DNA of 64,000 bases from Elymus sibiricus (GCA_039707655.1 CM077671.1:243637095-243701094); one strand, 5' to 3'. Positions 24,901-40,100 are shown, numbered from the stretch's first letter. Notes: a model not told the origin generated them from the letters alone. Made by a program: numbers and translations.

Positions 24901-27900
24901 TTCAACTATTTCAGAGTTCATTTGAAGTGCTTTTCAATTTCAGGGTCATTTTAGCTCAGAATAAATCATGAAATGCATGAAAAATAGCAAATGAAGTCAA
25001 AAAAGGGTTGAAAAGTGATGATGTGGCTTTGAATGGTGCATATTGAATGCAGAAAAAGTCTTGAGTTAAAATATGTTTTAAAAAATGAAATCCCTTTGTA
25101 ATAAACGGGTTTTCGTTCAAAACCGTGATACTTCGAAGGAGATTGTCCAGTTTGTACAAGAAGTGCATCCAGTTATTCCCGTAACCCTCTCAACTTTTTA
25201 GCACATGCTATGTGGGTGAAATTATGATACCATGCCAACTTTCAACCATTTCAGAGTTCATTTGCAGTGCTTTGCAATTTCAGGGTCATTTTGGCTCAGA
25301 ATAAATCATGAAATGCATGAAAATAGCAAATGAAGTGAGAAAAGGGTTGAAATGAGATGATGTTTCTTTGAATGGTGCATATTGAATGCAGAAAAAGTCT
25401 TGAGTTAAAATATGTTTAAAAATATGAAATCCCTTTGTAATAGACGAGTTTTCGTCCGAAACCTTGATACTTCGAAGGAGATTGTCCAGTTTGTACACGA
25501 AGTGCATCCAGTTTTCCCGTAACCCTCTCAACTTTTTAGCACATGCTATGTGGTTGAAATTATAATACCATGCCAACTTTCAACCATTTCAGAGTTCATT
25601 TGCAGTGCTTTTCAATTTCAGGGTCATTTTAGCTCAGAATAAATCATGAAATACATGAAAAATAGCAAATGAAGTCAGAAAAGGTTGAAAAGTGATGATG
25701 TGGCTTTCAATGGTGCATATTGAATGCAGAAATAGTCTTGAGCTAAAATATGTTTAAAAAAAATTAAATCCCTTTGTAATAGACGAGTTTTCGTCCAAAA
25801 CCCTCATACTTCGAAGGAGATTGTCCAGTTTGTACACGAAGTGCATCCAGTTTTTCCCGTAACCCTCTCAAATATTTAGAACATGCTATGTGAGTGAAAT
25901 TATGATCCCATGCCAACTTTCAACCATTTCAGAGTTCATTTGCAGTGCTTTTCAATTTCAGGGTCATTTTAGCTCAGAATAAATCATGAAATGCATGAAA
26001 AATAGCAAATGAAGTCAGAAAAGGGTTGAAAAGTGATGATGTGGCTTTGAATGGTGCATATTGAATGCAGAAAAAGTCTTGAGTTAAAATATGTTTAAAA
26101 ATTTGAAATCCCTTTGTAATAGACGGGTTTTCCTTCGAAACCCTGATACTTCGAAGGAGATTGTCCAGTTTGTACACGAAGTGCATCCAGTTTTTCCCGT
26201 AACCCTCTCAACTTTTTAGCACATGCTATGTGGGTGAAATTATGATACCATGCCAACTTTCAACCATTTCAGAGTTCATTTGCAGTGCTTTTCAATTTCA
26301 GGGTCATTTTAGCTCAGAATAAATCATGAAATGCATGAAAAATTGCAAATTAAGTCAGAAAAGGGTTGAAAAGTGATGATGTGGCTTTGAATGGTGCATA
26401 TTGAATGCAGAAAAGGTCTTGAGTTAAAATATGTTTTAAAAAATGAAATCCCTTTGTCATAGACGGGTTTTCGTTCGAAACCCTGATACTTCGAAGGAGA
26501 TTGTCCAGTTTGTACACGAAGTGCATCCAGTTTTTCCCGTAACCCTCTCAACTTTTTAGCACATGCTATGTGGGTGAAATTATGATACCATGCCAACTTT
26601 CAACCATTTCAGAGTTCATTTGCAGTGCTTTTCAATTTCAGGGTCATTTTAGCTCAGAACAAATCATGAAATGCATGAAAAATAGCAAATGAAGTCAGAA
26701 AAGGATTCAAAAGTGATGACGTGGCTTTGAATGGTGCATATTGAATGCAGAAAAAGTCTTGAGTTAAAATATGTTTTAAAAAATGAAATCCCTTTGTAAT
26801 GGACGAGTTTTCGTCCGAAACCCTGATACTACGAAGGAGATTGTCCAGTTTGTACACGAAGTGCATCCAGTTTTACACGTAACCCTCTCAACTTTTTAGC
26901 ACATGCTATGTGGGTGAAATTATGATACCATGCCAACTTTCAAATATTTCAGAGTTCATTTGCAGTGCTTTTCAAGTTCAGGGTCATTTTAGCTCAGAAT
27001 AAATCATGAAATGCATGAAAAATAGCAAATGGAGTCAGAAAAGGGTTGAAAAGTGATGATGTGGCTTTGAATGGTGCATATTGAATGCAGAAAAAGTCTT
27101 GAGTTAAAATATGTTTTAAAAAATGAAATCCCTTTGTAATAGACGGGTTTTCGTTCGAAACCCTGATACTTCGAAGGAGATTGTCCAGTTTGTACACGAA
27201 GTGCATCCAGTTTTTCCCGTAACCCTCTCAACTTTTTAGCACATGCTATGTGGGTGAAATTATGATACCATGCCAACTTTCAACCATTTCAGAGTTCATT
27301 TGCAGTGCTTTTCAATTTCAGGGTCATTTTGGCTCAGAATAAATCATGAAATGCATGAAAATAGCAAATGAAGTGAGAAAAGGGTTGAAATGTGATGATG
27401 TGGCATTGAATGGTGCATATTGAATGCAGAAAAAGTCTTGAGTTAAAATATGTTTAAAAATATGAAATCCCTTTGTAATAGACGAGTTTTCGTCCGAAAC
27501 CCTGATACTTCGAAGGAGATTGTCCAGTTTGTACACGAAGTGCATCCAGTTTTCCCGTAACCCTCTCAACTTTTTAGCACATGCTATGTGGTTGAAATTA
27601 TGATACCATGCCAACTTTCAACCATTTCAGAGTTCATTTGCAGTGCTTTTCAATTTCAGGGTCATTTTAGCTCAGAATAAATCATGAAATACATGAAAAA
27701 TAGCAAATGAAGTCAGAAAAGGTTGAAAAGTGATGATGTGGCTTTGATTGGTGCATATTTAATGCAGAAATAGTCTTGAGCTAAAATATGTTTAAAAAAA
27801 TGAAATCCCTTTGTAATAGACGAGTTTTCGTCCAAAACCCTCATACTTCGAAGGAGATTGTCCAGTTTGTACACGAAGTGCATCCAGTTTTTCCCGTAAC

Positions 27901-29021
27901 CCTCTCAAATATTTAGAACATGCTATGTGAGTGAAATTATGATCCCATGCCAACTTTCAACCATTTCAGAGTTCATTTGCAGTGCTTTTCAATTTCAGGG
28001 TCATTTTAGCTCAGAATAAATCATGAAATGCATGAAAAATAGCAAATGAAGTCAGAAAAGGGTTGAAAAGTGATGATGTGGCTTTGAATGGTGCATATTG
28101 AATGCAGAAAAAGTCTTGAGTTAAAATATGTTTAAAAAAATGAAATCCCTTTGTAATAGACGGGTTTTCGTTCGAAACCCTGATACTTCGAAGGAGATTG
28201 TCCAGTTTGTACACGAAGTGCATCCAGTTTTTCCCGTAACCCTCTAAGCTTTTTAGCACATGCTATGTGGGTGAAATTATGATACCATGCCAACTTTCAA
28301 CCATTTCAGAGATCATTTGCAGTGCTTTTCAATTTCAGGGTCATTTTAGCTCAAAACAAATCATGAAATGCATGAAAAATAGCAAATGAAGTCAGGAAAG
28401 GGTTCAAAAGTGACGACGTGGCTTTGAATGGTGCATATTGAATGCAGAAAAAGTCTTGAGTTAAAATATGTTTAAAAAAATGAAATCCTTTTGTAATAGA
28501 CGAGTTTTCGTCCGAAACCCTGATACTACGAAGGAGATTGTCCAGTTTGTACACGAAGTGCAACCATTTTTTCCAGTAACCCTCTCAACTTTTTAGCACA
28601 TGCTATGTGGGTGAAATTATGATACCATGCCAACTTTCAACTATTTCAGAGTTCATTTGCAGTGCTTTTCAATTTCAGGGTCATTTTAGCTCAGAATAAA
28701 TCATGAAATGCATGAACAATCGCAAATGAAGTCAGAAAAGGTTGAAAAGTGATGATGTGGCTTTGAATGGTGCATATTGAATGCAGAAATAGTCTTGAAC
28801 TAAAATATGTTTTAAAAAAATGAGTAATAGACGAGTTTTCGTCCAAAACCCTCATACTTCGAAGGAGATTGTCCAGTTTGTACACGAAGTGCATCCAGTT
28901 TTTCCCGTAACCCTCTCAAATTTTTAGAACATGCTATGTGAGTGAAATTGTCATACCATGCCAACTTTCAACCATTTCAGAGTTCATTTGCAGTGCTTTT
29001 CAATTTCAGGGTCATTTTAGC
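21902..29021 (+). repeat. Higher-order repeat block C2 (21 monomers, 7120 bp)
   Basis: This has the same plan as C1 but is enlarged near its left side: u (21902), v (22241), w (22580), x-like (22919), w again (23259), x (23598), an x/y chimera (23938), then y (24277), z (24616), i (24956), alpha (25296), q' (25634), m (25974), n (26314), o (26654), p (26994), beta (27334), q (27672), r (28011), s (28351), t (28691). From y onward it lies 7119-7120 bp from C1. The three extra monomers come from a w-x pair duplication (679-bp shift) and a single-unit duplication (340-bp shift). Confidence 0.85.
22580..24276 (+). repeat. Local duplications w-x-w-x-x/y inside C2
   Basis: The w monomers at 22580 and 23259 (679 bp apart) share catactttgaagg and gtcataccatg. 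The x tails at about 23788-23850 and 24128-24190 (340 bp apart) share gtccggtttg, gtgtatcc, tttttgccg, ctcgac and cattttatg. C1 has a single w and a single x at the same position. Confidence 0.85.
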
Positions 29022-32000
29022 TCAGAATAAATCATGAAATGCATGAAAAATAGCAAATGAAGTTAGAAAAGGGTTGAAAAGCGATGATGTGGCTTTGAAT
29101 GGTGCATATTGAATGCAGAAAAAGTCTTGAGTTAAAATATGTTTTAAAAAATGAAATCCCTTTGTAATAGACGGGTTTTCGTTCGAAACCCTGATACTTC
29201 GAAGGAGATTGTCCGGTTTGTACACGAAGTGTATCCAGTTTTTGCCGTAACCCTCTCGACTTTTTAGCACATTTTATGTGGGTGAAATTATGATACCATG
29301 CCAACTTTCAACCATTTCAGAGTTCATTTGCGGTGCTTTTCAATTTCAGGGTCATTTTAGCTCAGAATAAATCATGAAATGCATGAAAATAGCAAATGAA
29401 GTGAGAAAAGGGTTGAAAAGTGATGATGTGGCTTTGAATGGTGCATATTGAATGCAGAAAAAGTCTTGAGTAAAAATATGATTAAAAATATGAAATCCCT
29501 TTGTAATAGACGAGTTTTCGTCCGAAACGGTGATACCTCGAAGGAGATTGTCCAGTTTGTACACGAAGTGCATCCAGTTTTTCCCGTAACCCTCTCAACT
29601 CTTTAGCACATGCTATGTGGGTGAAATTATGATACCATGCCAACTTTCAACCATTTCAGAGTTCATTTGCAGTGCTTTTCAATTATAGGGTCATTTTAGC
29701 TCAGAATAAATCATGAAATGCATGAAAAATAGGAAATGAAGTCAGAAAAGGTTGAAAAGTGATGATGTGGCTTTGAATGGTGCATATTGAATGCAGAAAT
29801 AGTCTTGAGCTAAAATATGATTTTAAAAAATGAAATCCCTTTGTAATAGACGAGTTTTCGTCCAAAACCCTCATAATTCGAAGGAGATTGTCCAGTTTGT
29901 ACACGAAGTGCATCCAGTTTTTCCCGTAACCCTCTCAAATTTTTAGAACATGCTATGTGAGTGAAATTATGATACCATGCCAACTTTCAACTATTTCAGA
30001 GTTCATTTGAAGTGCTTTTCAATTTCAGGGTCATTTTAGCTCAGAATAAATCATGAAATGCATGAAAAATAGCAAATGAAGTCAGAAAAGGGTTGAAAAG
30101 TGATGATGTGGCTTTGAATGGTGCATATTGAATGCAGAAAAAGTCTTGAGTTAAAATATGTTTTAAAAACTGAAATCCCTTTGTAATAAACGGGTTTTCG
30201 TTCGAAACCGTGATACTTCGAAGGAGATTGTCCAGTTTGTACACAAAGTGCATCCAGTTTTCCCGTAACCCTCTCAACTTTTTAGCACATGCTATGTGGG
30301 TGAAATTATGATACCATGCCAACTTTCAACCATTTCAGAGTTCATTTGCAGTGCTTTGCAATTTCAGGGTCATTTTGGCTCAGAATAAATCATGAAATGC
30401 ATGAAAATAGCAAATGAAGTGAGAAAAGGGTTGAAATGAGATGATGTTTCTTTGAATGGTGCATATTGAATGCAGAAAAAGTCTTGAGTTAAAATATGTT
30501 TAAAAATATGAAATCCCTTTGTAATAGACGAGTTTTCGTCCGAAACCCTGATACTTCGAAGGAGATTGTCCAGTTTGTACACGAAGTGCATCCAGTTTTC
30601 CCGTAACCCTCTCAACTTTTTAGCACATGCTATGTGGTTGAAATTATGATACCATGCCAACTTTCAACCATTTCAGAGTTCATTTGCAGTGCTTTTCAAT
30701 TTCAGGGTCATTTTAGCTCAGAATAAATCATGAAATACATGAAAAATAGGAAATGAAGTCAGAAAAGGTTGAAAAGTGATGATGTGGCTTTCAATGGTGC
30801 ATATTGAATGCAGAAATAGTCTTGAGCTAAAATATGTTTAAAAAAAATGAAATCCCTTTGTAATAGACGAGTTTTCGTCCAAAACCCTCATACTTCGAAG
30901 GAGATTGTCCAGTTTGTACACGAAGTGCATCCAGTTTTTCCCGTAACCCTCTCAAATATTTAGAACATGCTATGTGAGTGAAATTATGATCCCATGCCAA
31001 CTTTCAACCATTTCAGATTTCATTTGCAGTGCTTTTCAATTTCAGGGTCATTTTAGCTCAGAATAAATCATGAAATGCATGAAAAATAGCAAATGAAGTC
31101 AGAAAAGGGTTGAAAAGTGATGATGTGGCTTTGAATGGTGCATATTGAATGCAGAAAAAGTCTTGAGTTAAAATATGTTTAAAAAAATGAAATCCCTTTG
31201 TAATAGACGGGTTTTCGTTCGAAACCCTGATACTTCGAAGGAGATTGTCCAGTTTGTACACGAAGTGCATCCAGTTTTTCCCGTAACCCTCTAAGCTTTT
31301 TAGCACATGCTATGTGGGTGAAATTATGATACCATGCCAACTTTCAACCATTTCAGAGATCATTTGCAGTGCTTTTCAATTTCAGGGTCATTTTAGCTCA
31401 AAACAAATCATGAAATGCATGAAAAATAGCAAATGAAGTCAGGAAAGGGTTCAAAAGTGATGACGTGGCTTTGAATGGTGCATATTGAATGCAGAAAAAG
31501 TCTTGAGTTAAAATATGTTTAAAAAAATGAAATCCTTTTGTAATAGACGAGTTTTCGTCCGAAACCCTGATACTACGAAGGAGATTGTCCAGTTTGTACA
31601 CGAAGTGCAACCATTTTTTCCAGTAACCCTCTCAACTTTTTAGCACATGCTATGTGGGTGAAATTATGATACCATGCCAACTTTCAACTATTTCAGAGTT
31701 CATTTGCAGTGCTTTTCAATTTCAGGGTCATTTTAGCTCAGAATAAATCATGAAATGCATGAACAATAGCAAATGAAGTCAGAAAAGGTTGAAAAGTGAT
31801 GATGTGGCTTTGAATGGTGCATATTGAATGCAGAATTAGTCTTGAACTAAAATATGTTTTAAAAAAATGAGTAATAGACGAGTTTTCGTCCAAAACCCTC
31901 ATACTTCGAAGGAGATTGTCCAGTTTGTACATGAAGTGCATCCAGTTTTTCCCGTAACCCTCTCAAATTTTTAGAACATGCTATGTGAGTGAAATTGTCA

Positions 32001-32068
32001 TACCATGCCAACTTTCAACCATTTCAGAGTTCATTTGCAGTGCTTTTCAATTTCAGGATCATTTTAGC
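29022..32068 (+). repeat. Higher-order repeat block C3 (9 monomers, 3047 bp)
   Basis: The order is x (29022), y (29362), z (29701), i (30041), alpha (30380), q' (30718), r (31058), s (31398), t (31738). Compared with C1 it lacks u-v-w at the left and the six units m-n-o-p-beta-q in the middle. A jump from q' to r is what exchange between the similar q' and q monomers would produce, since both carry gaaatacatg. Its units match block C4 at a 3047-bp shift through q'. Confidence 0.85.
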
Positions 32069-35000
32069 TCAGAAGAAATCATGAAATGCATGAAAAATAG
32101 CAAATGAAGTTAGAAAAGGGTTGAAAAGTGATGATGTGGCTTTGAATGGTGCATATTGAATGCAGAAAAAGTCTTGAGTTAAAATATGTTTTAAAAAATG
32201 AAATCCCTTTGTAATAGACGGGTTTTCGTTCGAAACCCTGATACTTCGAAGGAGATTGTCCGGTTTGTACACGAAGTGTATCCAGTTTTTGCCGTAACCC
32301 TCTCGACTTTTTAGCACATTTTATGTGGGTGAAATTATGATACCATGCCAACTTTCAACCATTTCAGAGTTCATTTGCGGTGCTTTTCAATTTCAGGGTC
32401 ATTTTAGCTCAGAATAAATCATGAAATGCATGAAAATAGCAAATGAAGTGAGAAAAGGGTTGAAAAGTGATGATGTGGCTTTGAATGGTGCATATTGAAT
32501 GCAGAAAAAGTCTTGAGTAAAAATATGTTTAAAAATATGAAATCCCTTTGTAATAGACGAGTTTTCGTCCGAAACGGTGATACCTCGAAGGAGATTGTCC
32601 AGTTTGTACACGAAGTGCATCCAGTTTTTCCCGTAACCCTCTCAACTTTTTAGCACATGCTATGTGGGTGAAATTATGATACCATGCCAACTTTCAACCA
32701 TTTCAGAGTTCATTTGCAGTGCTTTTCAATTATAGGGTCATTTTAGCTCAGAATAAATCATGAAATGCATGAAAAATAGGAAATGAAGTCAGAAAAGGTT
32801 GAAAAGTGATGATGTGGCTTTGAATGGTGCATATTGAATGCAGAAATATTCTTGAGCTAAAATATGATTTTAAAAAATGAAATCCCTTTGTAATAGACGA
32901 GTTTTCGTCCAAAACCCTCATAATTCGAAGGAGATTGTCCAGTTTGTACACGAAGTGCATCCAGTTTTTCCCGTAACCCTCTCAAATTTTTAGAACATGC
33001 TATGTGAGTGAAATTATGATACCATGCCAACTTTCAACTATTTCAGAGTTCATTTGAAGTGCTTTTCAATTTCAGGGTCATTTTAGCTCAGAATAAATCA
33101 TGAAATGCATGAAAAATAGCAAATGAAGTCAGAAAAGGGTTGAAAAGTGATGATGTGGCTTTGAATGGTGCATATTGAATGCAGAAAAAGTCTTGAGTTA
33201 AAATATGTTTTAAAAAATGAAATCCCTTTGTAATAAACGGGTTTTCGTTCGAAACCGTGATACTTCGAAGGAGATTGTCCAGTTTGTACACGAAGTGCAT
33301 CCAGTTTTTCCCGTAACCCTCTCAACTTTTTAGCACATGCTATGTGGGTGAAATTATGATACCATGCCAACTTTCAACCATTTCAGAGTTCATTTGCAGT
33401 GCTTTTCAATTTCAGGGTCATTTTGGCTCAGAATAAATCATGAAATGCATGAAAATAGCAAATGAAGTGAGAAAAGGGTTGAAATGAGATGATGTTTCTT
33501 TGAATGGTGCATATTGAATGCAGAAAAAGTCTTGAGTTAAAATATGTTTAAAAATATGAAATCCCTTTGTAATAGACGAGTTTTCGTCCGAAACCCTGAT
33601 ACTTCGAAGGAGATTGTCCAGTTTGTACACGAAGTGCATCCAGTTTTCCCGTAACCCTCTCAACTTTTTAGCACATGCTATGTGGTTGAAATTATGATAC
33701 CATGCCAACTTTCAACCATTTCAGAGTTCATTTGCAGTGCTTTTCAATTTCAGGGTCATTTTAGCTCAGAATAAATCATGAAATACATGAAAAATAGCAA
33801 ATGAAGTCAGAAAAGGTTGAAAAGTGATGATGTGGCTTTCAATGGTGCATATTGAATGCAGAAATAGTCTTGAGCTAAAATATGTTTAAAAAAATGAAAT
33901 CCCTTTGTAATAGACGAGTTTTCGTCCAAAACCCTCATACTTAGAAGGATATTGTCCAGTTTGTACACGAAGTGCATCCAGTTTTTCCCGTAACCCTCTC
34001 AAATATTTAGAACATGCTATGTGAGTGAAATTATGATCCCATGCCAACTTTCAACCATTTCAGAGTTCATTTGCAGTGCTTTTCAATTTCAGGGTCATTT
34101 TAGCTCAGAATAAATCATGAAATGCATGAAAAATAGCAAATGAAGTCAGAAAAGGGTTGAAAAGTGATGATGTGGCTTTGAATGGTGCATATAGAATGCA
34201 GAAAAAGTCTTGAGTTAAAATATGTTTAAAAAATTGAAATCCCTTTGTAATAGACGGGTTTTCCTTCGAAACCCTGATACTTCGAAGGAGATTGTCCAGT
34301 TTGTACACGAAGTGCATCCAGTTTTTCCCGTAACCCTCTCAACTTTTTAGCACATGCTATGTGGGTGAAATTATGATACCATGCCAACTTTCAACCATTT
34401 CAGAGTTCATTTGCAGTGCTTTTCAATTTCAGGGTCATTTTAGCTCAGAATAAATCATGAAATGCATGAAAAATAGCAAATTAAGTCAGAAAAGGGTTGA
34501 AAAGTGATGATGTGGCTTTGAATGGTGCATATTGAATGCAGAAAAGGTCTTGAGTTAAAATATGTTTTAAAAAATGAAATCCCTTTGTAATAGACGGGTT
34601 TTCGTTCGAAACCCTGATACTTCGAAGGAGATTGTCCAGTTTGTACACGAAGTGCATCCAGTTTTTCCCGTAACCCTCTCAACTTTTTAGCACATGCTAT
34701 GTGGGTGAAATTATGATACCATGCCAACTTTCAACCATTTCAGAGTTCATTTGCAGTGCTTTTCAATTTCAGGGTCATTTTAGCTCAGAACAAATCATGA
34801 AATGCATGAAAAATAGCAAATGAAGTCAGAAAAGGATTCAAAAGTGATGACGTGGCTTTGAATGGTGCATATTGAATGCAGAAAAAGTCTTGAGTTAAAA
34901 TATGTTTTAAAAAATGAAATCCCTTTGTAATGGACGAGTTTTCGTCCGAAACCCTGATACTACGAAGGAGATTGTCCAGTTTGTACACGAAGTGCATCCA

Positions 35001-37152
35001 GTTTTACCCGTAACCCTCTCAACTTTTTAGCACATGCTATGTGGGTGAAATTATGATACCATGCCAACTTTCAAATATTTCAGAGTTCATTTGCTGTGCT
35101 TTTCAAGTTCAGGGTCATTTTAGCTCAGAATAAATCATGAAATGCATGAAAAATAGCAAATGGAGTCAGAAAAGGGTTGAAAAGTGATGATGTGGCTTTG
35201 AATGGTGCATATTGAATGCAGAAAAAGTCTTGAGTTAAAATATGTTTTAAAAAATGAAATCCCTTTGTAATAGACGGGTTTTCGTTCGAAACCCTGATAC
35301 TTCGAAGGAGATTGTCCTGTTTGTACACGAAGTGCATCCAGTTTTTCCCGTAACCCTCTCAACTTTTTAGCACATGCTATGTGGGTGAAATTATGATACC
35401 ATGCCAACTTTCAACCATTTCAGAGTTCATTTGCAGTGCTTTTCAATTTCAGGGTCATTTTGGCTCAGAATAAATCATGAAATGCATGAAAATAGCAAAT
35501 GAAGTGAGAAAAGGGTTGAAATGTGATGATGTGGCATTGAATGGTGCATATTGAATGCAGAAAAAGTCTTGAGTTAAAATATGTTTAAAAATATGAAATC
35601 CCTTTGTAATAGACGAGTTTTCGTCCGAAACCCTGATACTTCGAAGGAGATTGTCCAGTTTGTACACGAAGTGCATCCAGTTTTCCCGTAACCCTCTCAA
35701 CTTTTTAGCACATGCTATGTGGTTGAAATTATGATACCATGCCAACTTTCAACCATTTCAGAGTTCATTTGCAGTGCTTTTCATTTTCAGGGTCATTTTA
35801 GCTCAGAATAAATCATGAAATACATGAAAAATAGCAAATGAAGTCAGAAAAGGTTGAAAAGTGATGATGTGGCTTTGATTGGTGCATATTTAATGCAGAA
35901 ATAGTCTTGAGCTAAAATATGTTTAAAAAAATGAAATCCCTTTGTAATAGACGAGTTTTCGTCCAAAACCCTCATACTTCGAAGGAGATTGTCCAGTTTG
36001 TACACGAAGTGCATCCAGTTTTTCCCGTAACCCTCTCAAATATTTAGAACATGCTATGTGAGTGAAATTATGATCCCATGCCAACTTTCAACCATTTCAG
36101 AGTTCATTTGCAGTGCTTTTCAATTTCAGGTTCATTTTAGCTCAGAATAAATTATGAAATGCATGAAAAATAGCAAATGAAGTCAGAAAAGGGTTAAAAA
36201 GTGATGATGTGGCTTTGAATGGTGCATATTGAATGCAGAAAAAGTCTTGAGTTAAAATATGTTTAAAAAAATGAAATCCCTTTGTAATAGACGGGTTTTC
36301 GTTCGAAACCCTGATACTTCGAAGGAGATTGTCCAGTTTGTACACGAAGTGCATCCAGTTTTTCCCGTAACCCTCTAAGATTTTTAGCACATGCTATGTG
36401 GGTGAAATTATGATACCATGCCAACTTTCAACCATTTCAGAGATCATTTGCAGTGCTTTTCAATTTCAGGGTCATTTTAGCTCAAAACAAATCATGAAAT
36501 GCATGAAAAATAGCAAATGAAGTCAGGAATGGGTTCAAAAGTGATGACGTGGCTTTGAATGGTGCATATTGAATGCAGAAAAAGTCTTGAGTTAAAATAT
36601 GTTTAAAAAAATGAAATCCTTTTGTAATAGACGAGTTTTCGTCCGAAACCCTGATACTACGAAGGAGATTGTCCAGTTTGTACACGAAGTGCAACCATTT
36701 TTTCCCGTAACCCTCTCAACTTTTTAGCACATGCTATGTGGGTGAAATTATGATACCATGCCAACTTTCAACTATTTCAGAGTTCATTTGCAGTGCTTTT
36801 CAATTTCAGGGTCATTTTAGCTCAGAATAAATCATGAAATGCATGAACAATAGCAAATGAAGGCAGAAAAGGTTGAAAAGTGATGATGTGGCTTTGAATG
36901 GTGCATATTGAATGCAGAAATAGTCTTGAACTAAAATATGTTTTAAAAAAATGAGTAATAGACGAGTTTTCGTCCAAAACCCTCATACTTCGAAGGAGAT
37001 TGTCCAGTTTGTACACGAAGTGCATCCAGTTTTTCCCGTAACCCTCTCAAATTTTTAGAACATGCTATGTGAGTGAAATTATGATACCATGCCAACTTTC
37101 AACCATTTCAGAGTTCATTTGCAGTGCTTTTCAATTTCAGGGTCATTTTAGC
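32069..37152 (+). repeat. Higher-order repeat block C4 (15 monomers, 5084 bp)
   Basis: The order is x (32069), y (32409), z (32748), i (33088), alpha (33428), q' (33766), m (34105), n (34445), o (34785), p (35125), beta (35465), q (35803), r (36142), s (36482), t (36822). It equals C1 without u-v-w. Units m to r sit 8131 bp from their C2 partners, and r-s-t sit 5084 bp from those of C3. It keeps the middle units that C3 lost. Confidence 0.85.
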
Positions 37153-40100
37153 TCAGAATAAATCATGAAATGCGTGAAAAATAGCAAATGAAGTCAGAAA
37201 AGGGTTGAAAAGTGATGATGTGGCTTTGAATGGTGCATATTGAATGCAGAAAAAGTCTTGAGTTAAAATATGTTTAAAAAATGAAATCCCTTTGTAATAG
37301 CCGGGTTTTCGTTCGAAACCCTGATACTTCGAAAGAGATTGTCCAGTTTGTACACGAAGAGCGTCCAGTTTTTCCCGTAACCCTCTCAACTTTTTAGCCC
37401 ATGCTATGTGGGTGAAATTATGATACCATGCCAACTTTCAACCATTTCAGAGTTCATTTGCGGTGCTTTTCAATTTCAGGGTCATTTTAGCTCAGAATAA
37501 ATCATGAAATGCATGAAAATAGCAAATGAAGTGAGAAAAGGTTTGAAAAGTGATGATGTGGCTTTGAATGGTGCATATTGAATGCAGAAAAAGTCTTGAG
37601 TTAAAATATGTTTAAAAAATTGAAATCCCTTTGTAATAGACGGGTTTTCGTTCGAAACCCTGATACTTCGAAGGAGATTGTCCAGTTTGTACACGAAGTG
37701 CATCCAGTTTTTCCCGTAACCCTCTCAACTTTTTAGCACATGCTATGTGGGTGAAATTATGATACCATGCCAACTTTCAACCATTTCAGAGTTCATTTGC
37801 AGTGCGTTTCAATTTCAGGGTCATTTTAGCTCAGAACAAATAATGAAATGCATGAAAAATAGCAAATGAAGTCAGAAAAGGATTCAAAAGTGATGACGTG
37901 GCTTTGAATGGTGCATATTGAATGCAGAAAAAGTCTTGAGTTAAAATATGTTTTAAAAAATGAAATCCCTTTGTAATAGACGAGTTTTCGTCCGAAACCC
38001 TGATACTACGAAGGAGATTGTCCAGTTTGTACACGAAGTGCATCCAGTTTTACCCGTAACCCTCTCAACTTTTTAGCACATGCTATGTGGGTGAAATTAT
38101 GATACCATGCCAACTTTCAAATATTTCAGAGTTCATTTGCAGTGCTTTTCAAGTTCAGGGTCATTTTAGCTCAGAATAAATCATGAAATGCATGAAAAAT
38201 AGCAAATGGAGTCAGAAAAGGGTTGAAAAGTGATGATGTGGCTTTGAATGGTGCATATTGAATGCAGAAAAAGTCTTGAGTTAAAATATGTTTTAAAAAA
38301 TGAAATCCCTTTGTAATAGACGGGTTTTCGTTCGAAACCCTGATACTTCGAAGGAGATTGTCCAGTTTGTACACGAAGTGCATCCAGTTTTTCCCGTAAC
38401 CCTCTCAACTTTTTAGCACATGCTATGTGGGTGAAATTATGATACCATGCCAACTTTCAACCATTTCAGAGTTCATTTGCAGTGCTTTTCAATTTCAGGG
38501 TCATTTTGGCTCAGAATAAATCATGAAATGCATGAAAATAGCAAATGAAGTGAGAAAAGGGTTGAAATGTGATGATGTGGCATTGAATGGTGCATATTGA
38601 ATGCAGAAAAAGTCTTGAGTTAAAATATGTTTAAAAATATGAAATCCCTTTGTAATAGACGAGTTTTCGTCCGAAACCCTGATACTTCGAAGGAGATTGT
38701 CCAGTTTGTACACGAAGTGCATCCAGTTTTCCGTAACCCTCTCAACTTTTTAGCACATGCTATGTGGTTGAAATTATGATACCATGCCAACTTTCAACCA
38801 TTTCAGAGTTCATTTGCAGTGCTTTTCAATTTCAGGGTCATTTTAGCTCAGAATAAATCATGAAATACATGAAAAATAGCAAATGAAGTCAGAAAAGGTT
38901 GAAAAGTGATGATGTGGCTTTGATTGGTGCATATTTAATGCAGAAATAGTCTTGAGCTAAAATATGTTTAAAAAAATGAAATCCCTTTGTAATAGACGAG
39001 TTTTCGTCCAAAACCCTCATACTTCGAAGGAGATTGTCCAGTTTGTACACGAAGTGCATCCAGTTTTCCGTAACCCTCTCAACTTTTTAGCACATGCTAT
39101 GTGGTTGAAATTATGATACCATGCCAACTTTCAACCATTTCAGAGTTCATTTGCAGTGCTTTTCAATTTCAGGGTCATTTTAGCTCAGAATAAATCATGA
39201 AATACATGAAAAATAGCAAATGAAGTCAGAAAAGGTTGAAAAGTGATGATGTGGCTTTGATTGGTGCATATTTAATGCAGAAATAGTCTTGAGCTAAAAT
39301 ATGTTTAAAAAAATGAAATCCCTTTGTAATAGACGAGTTTTCGTCCAAAACCCTCATACTTCGAAGGAGATTGTCCAGTTTGTACACGAAGTGCATCCAG
39401 TTTTTCCCGTAACCCTCTCAAATATTTAGAACATGCTATGTGAGTGAAATTATGATCCCATGCCAACTTTCAACCATTTCAGAGTTCATTTGCAGTGCTT
39501 TTCAATTTCAGGGTCATTTTAGCTCAGAATAAATCATGAAATGCATGAAAAATAGCAAATGAAGTCAGAAAAGGGTTGAAAAGTGATGATGTGGCTTTGA
39601 ATGGTGCATATTGAATGCAGAAAAAGTCTTGAGTTAAAATATGTTTAAAAAAATGAAATCCCTTTGTAATAGACGGGTTTTCGTTCGAAACCCTGATACT
39701 TCGAAAGAGATTGTCCAGTTTGTACACGAAGTGCGTCCAGTTTTTCCCGTAACCCTCTCAACTTTTTAGCCCATGCTATGTGGGTGAAATTATGATACCA
39801 TGCCAACTTTCAACCATTTCAGAGATCATTTGCAGTGCTTTTCAATTTCAGGGTCATTTTAGCTCAAAACAAATCATGAAATGCATGAAAAATAGCAAAT
39901 GAAGTCAGGAAAAGGTTCAAAAGTGATGACGTGGCTTTGAATGGTGCATATTGAATGCAGAAAAAGTCTTGAGTTAAAATATGTTTAAAAAAATGAAATC
40001 CTTTTGTAATAGACGAGTTTTCGTCCGAAACCCTTATACTACGAAGGAGATTGTCCAGTTTGTACACGAAGTGCAACCATTTTTTCCCGTAACCCTCTCA

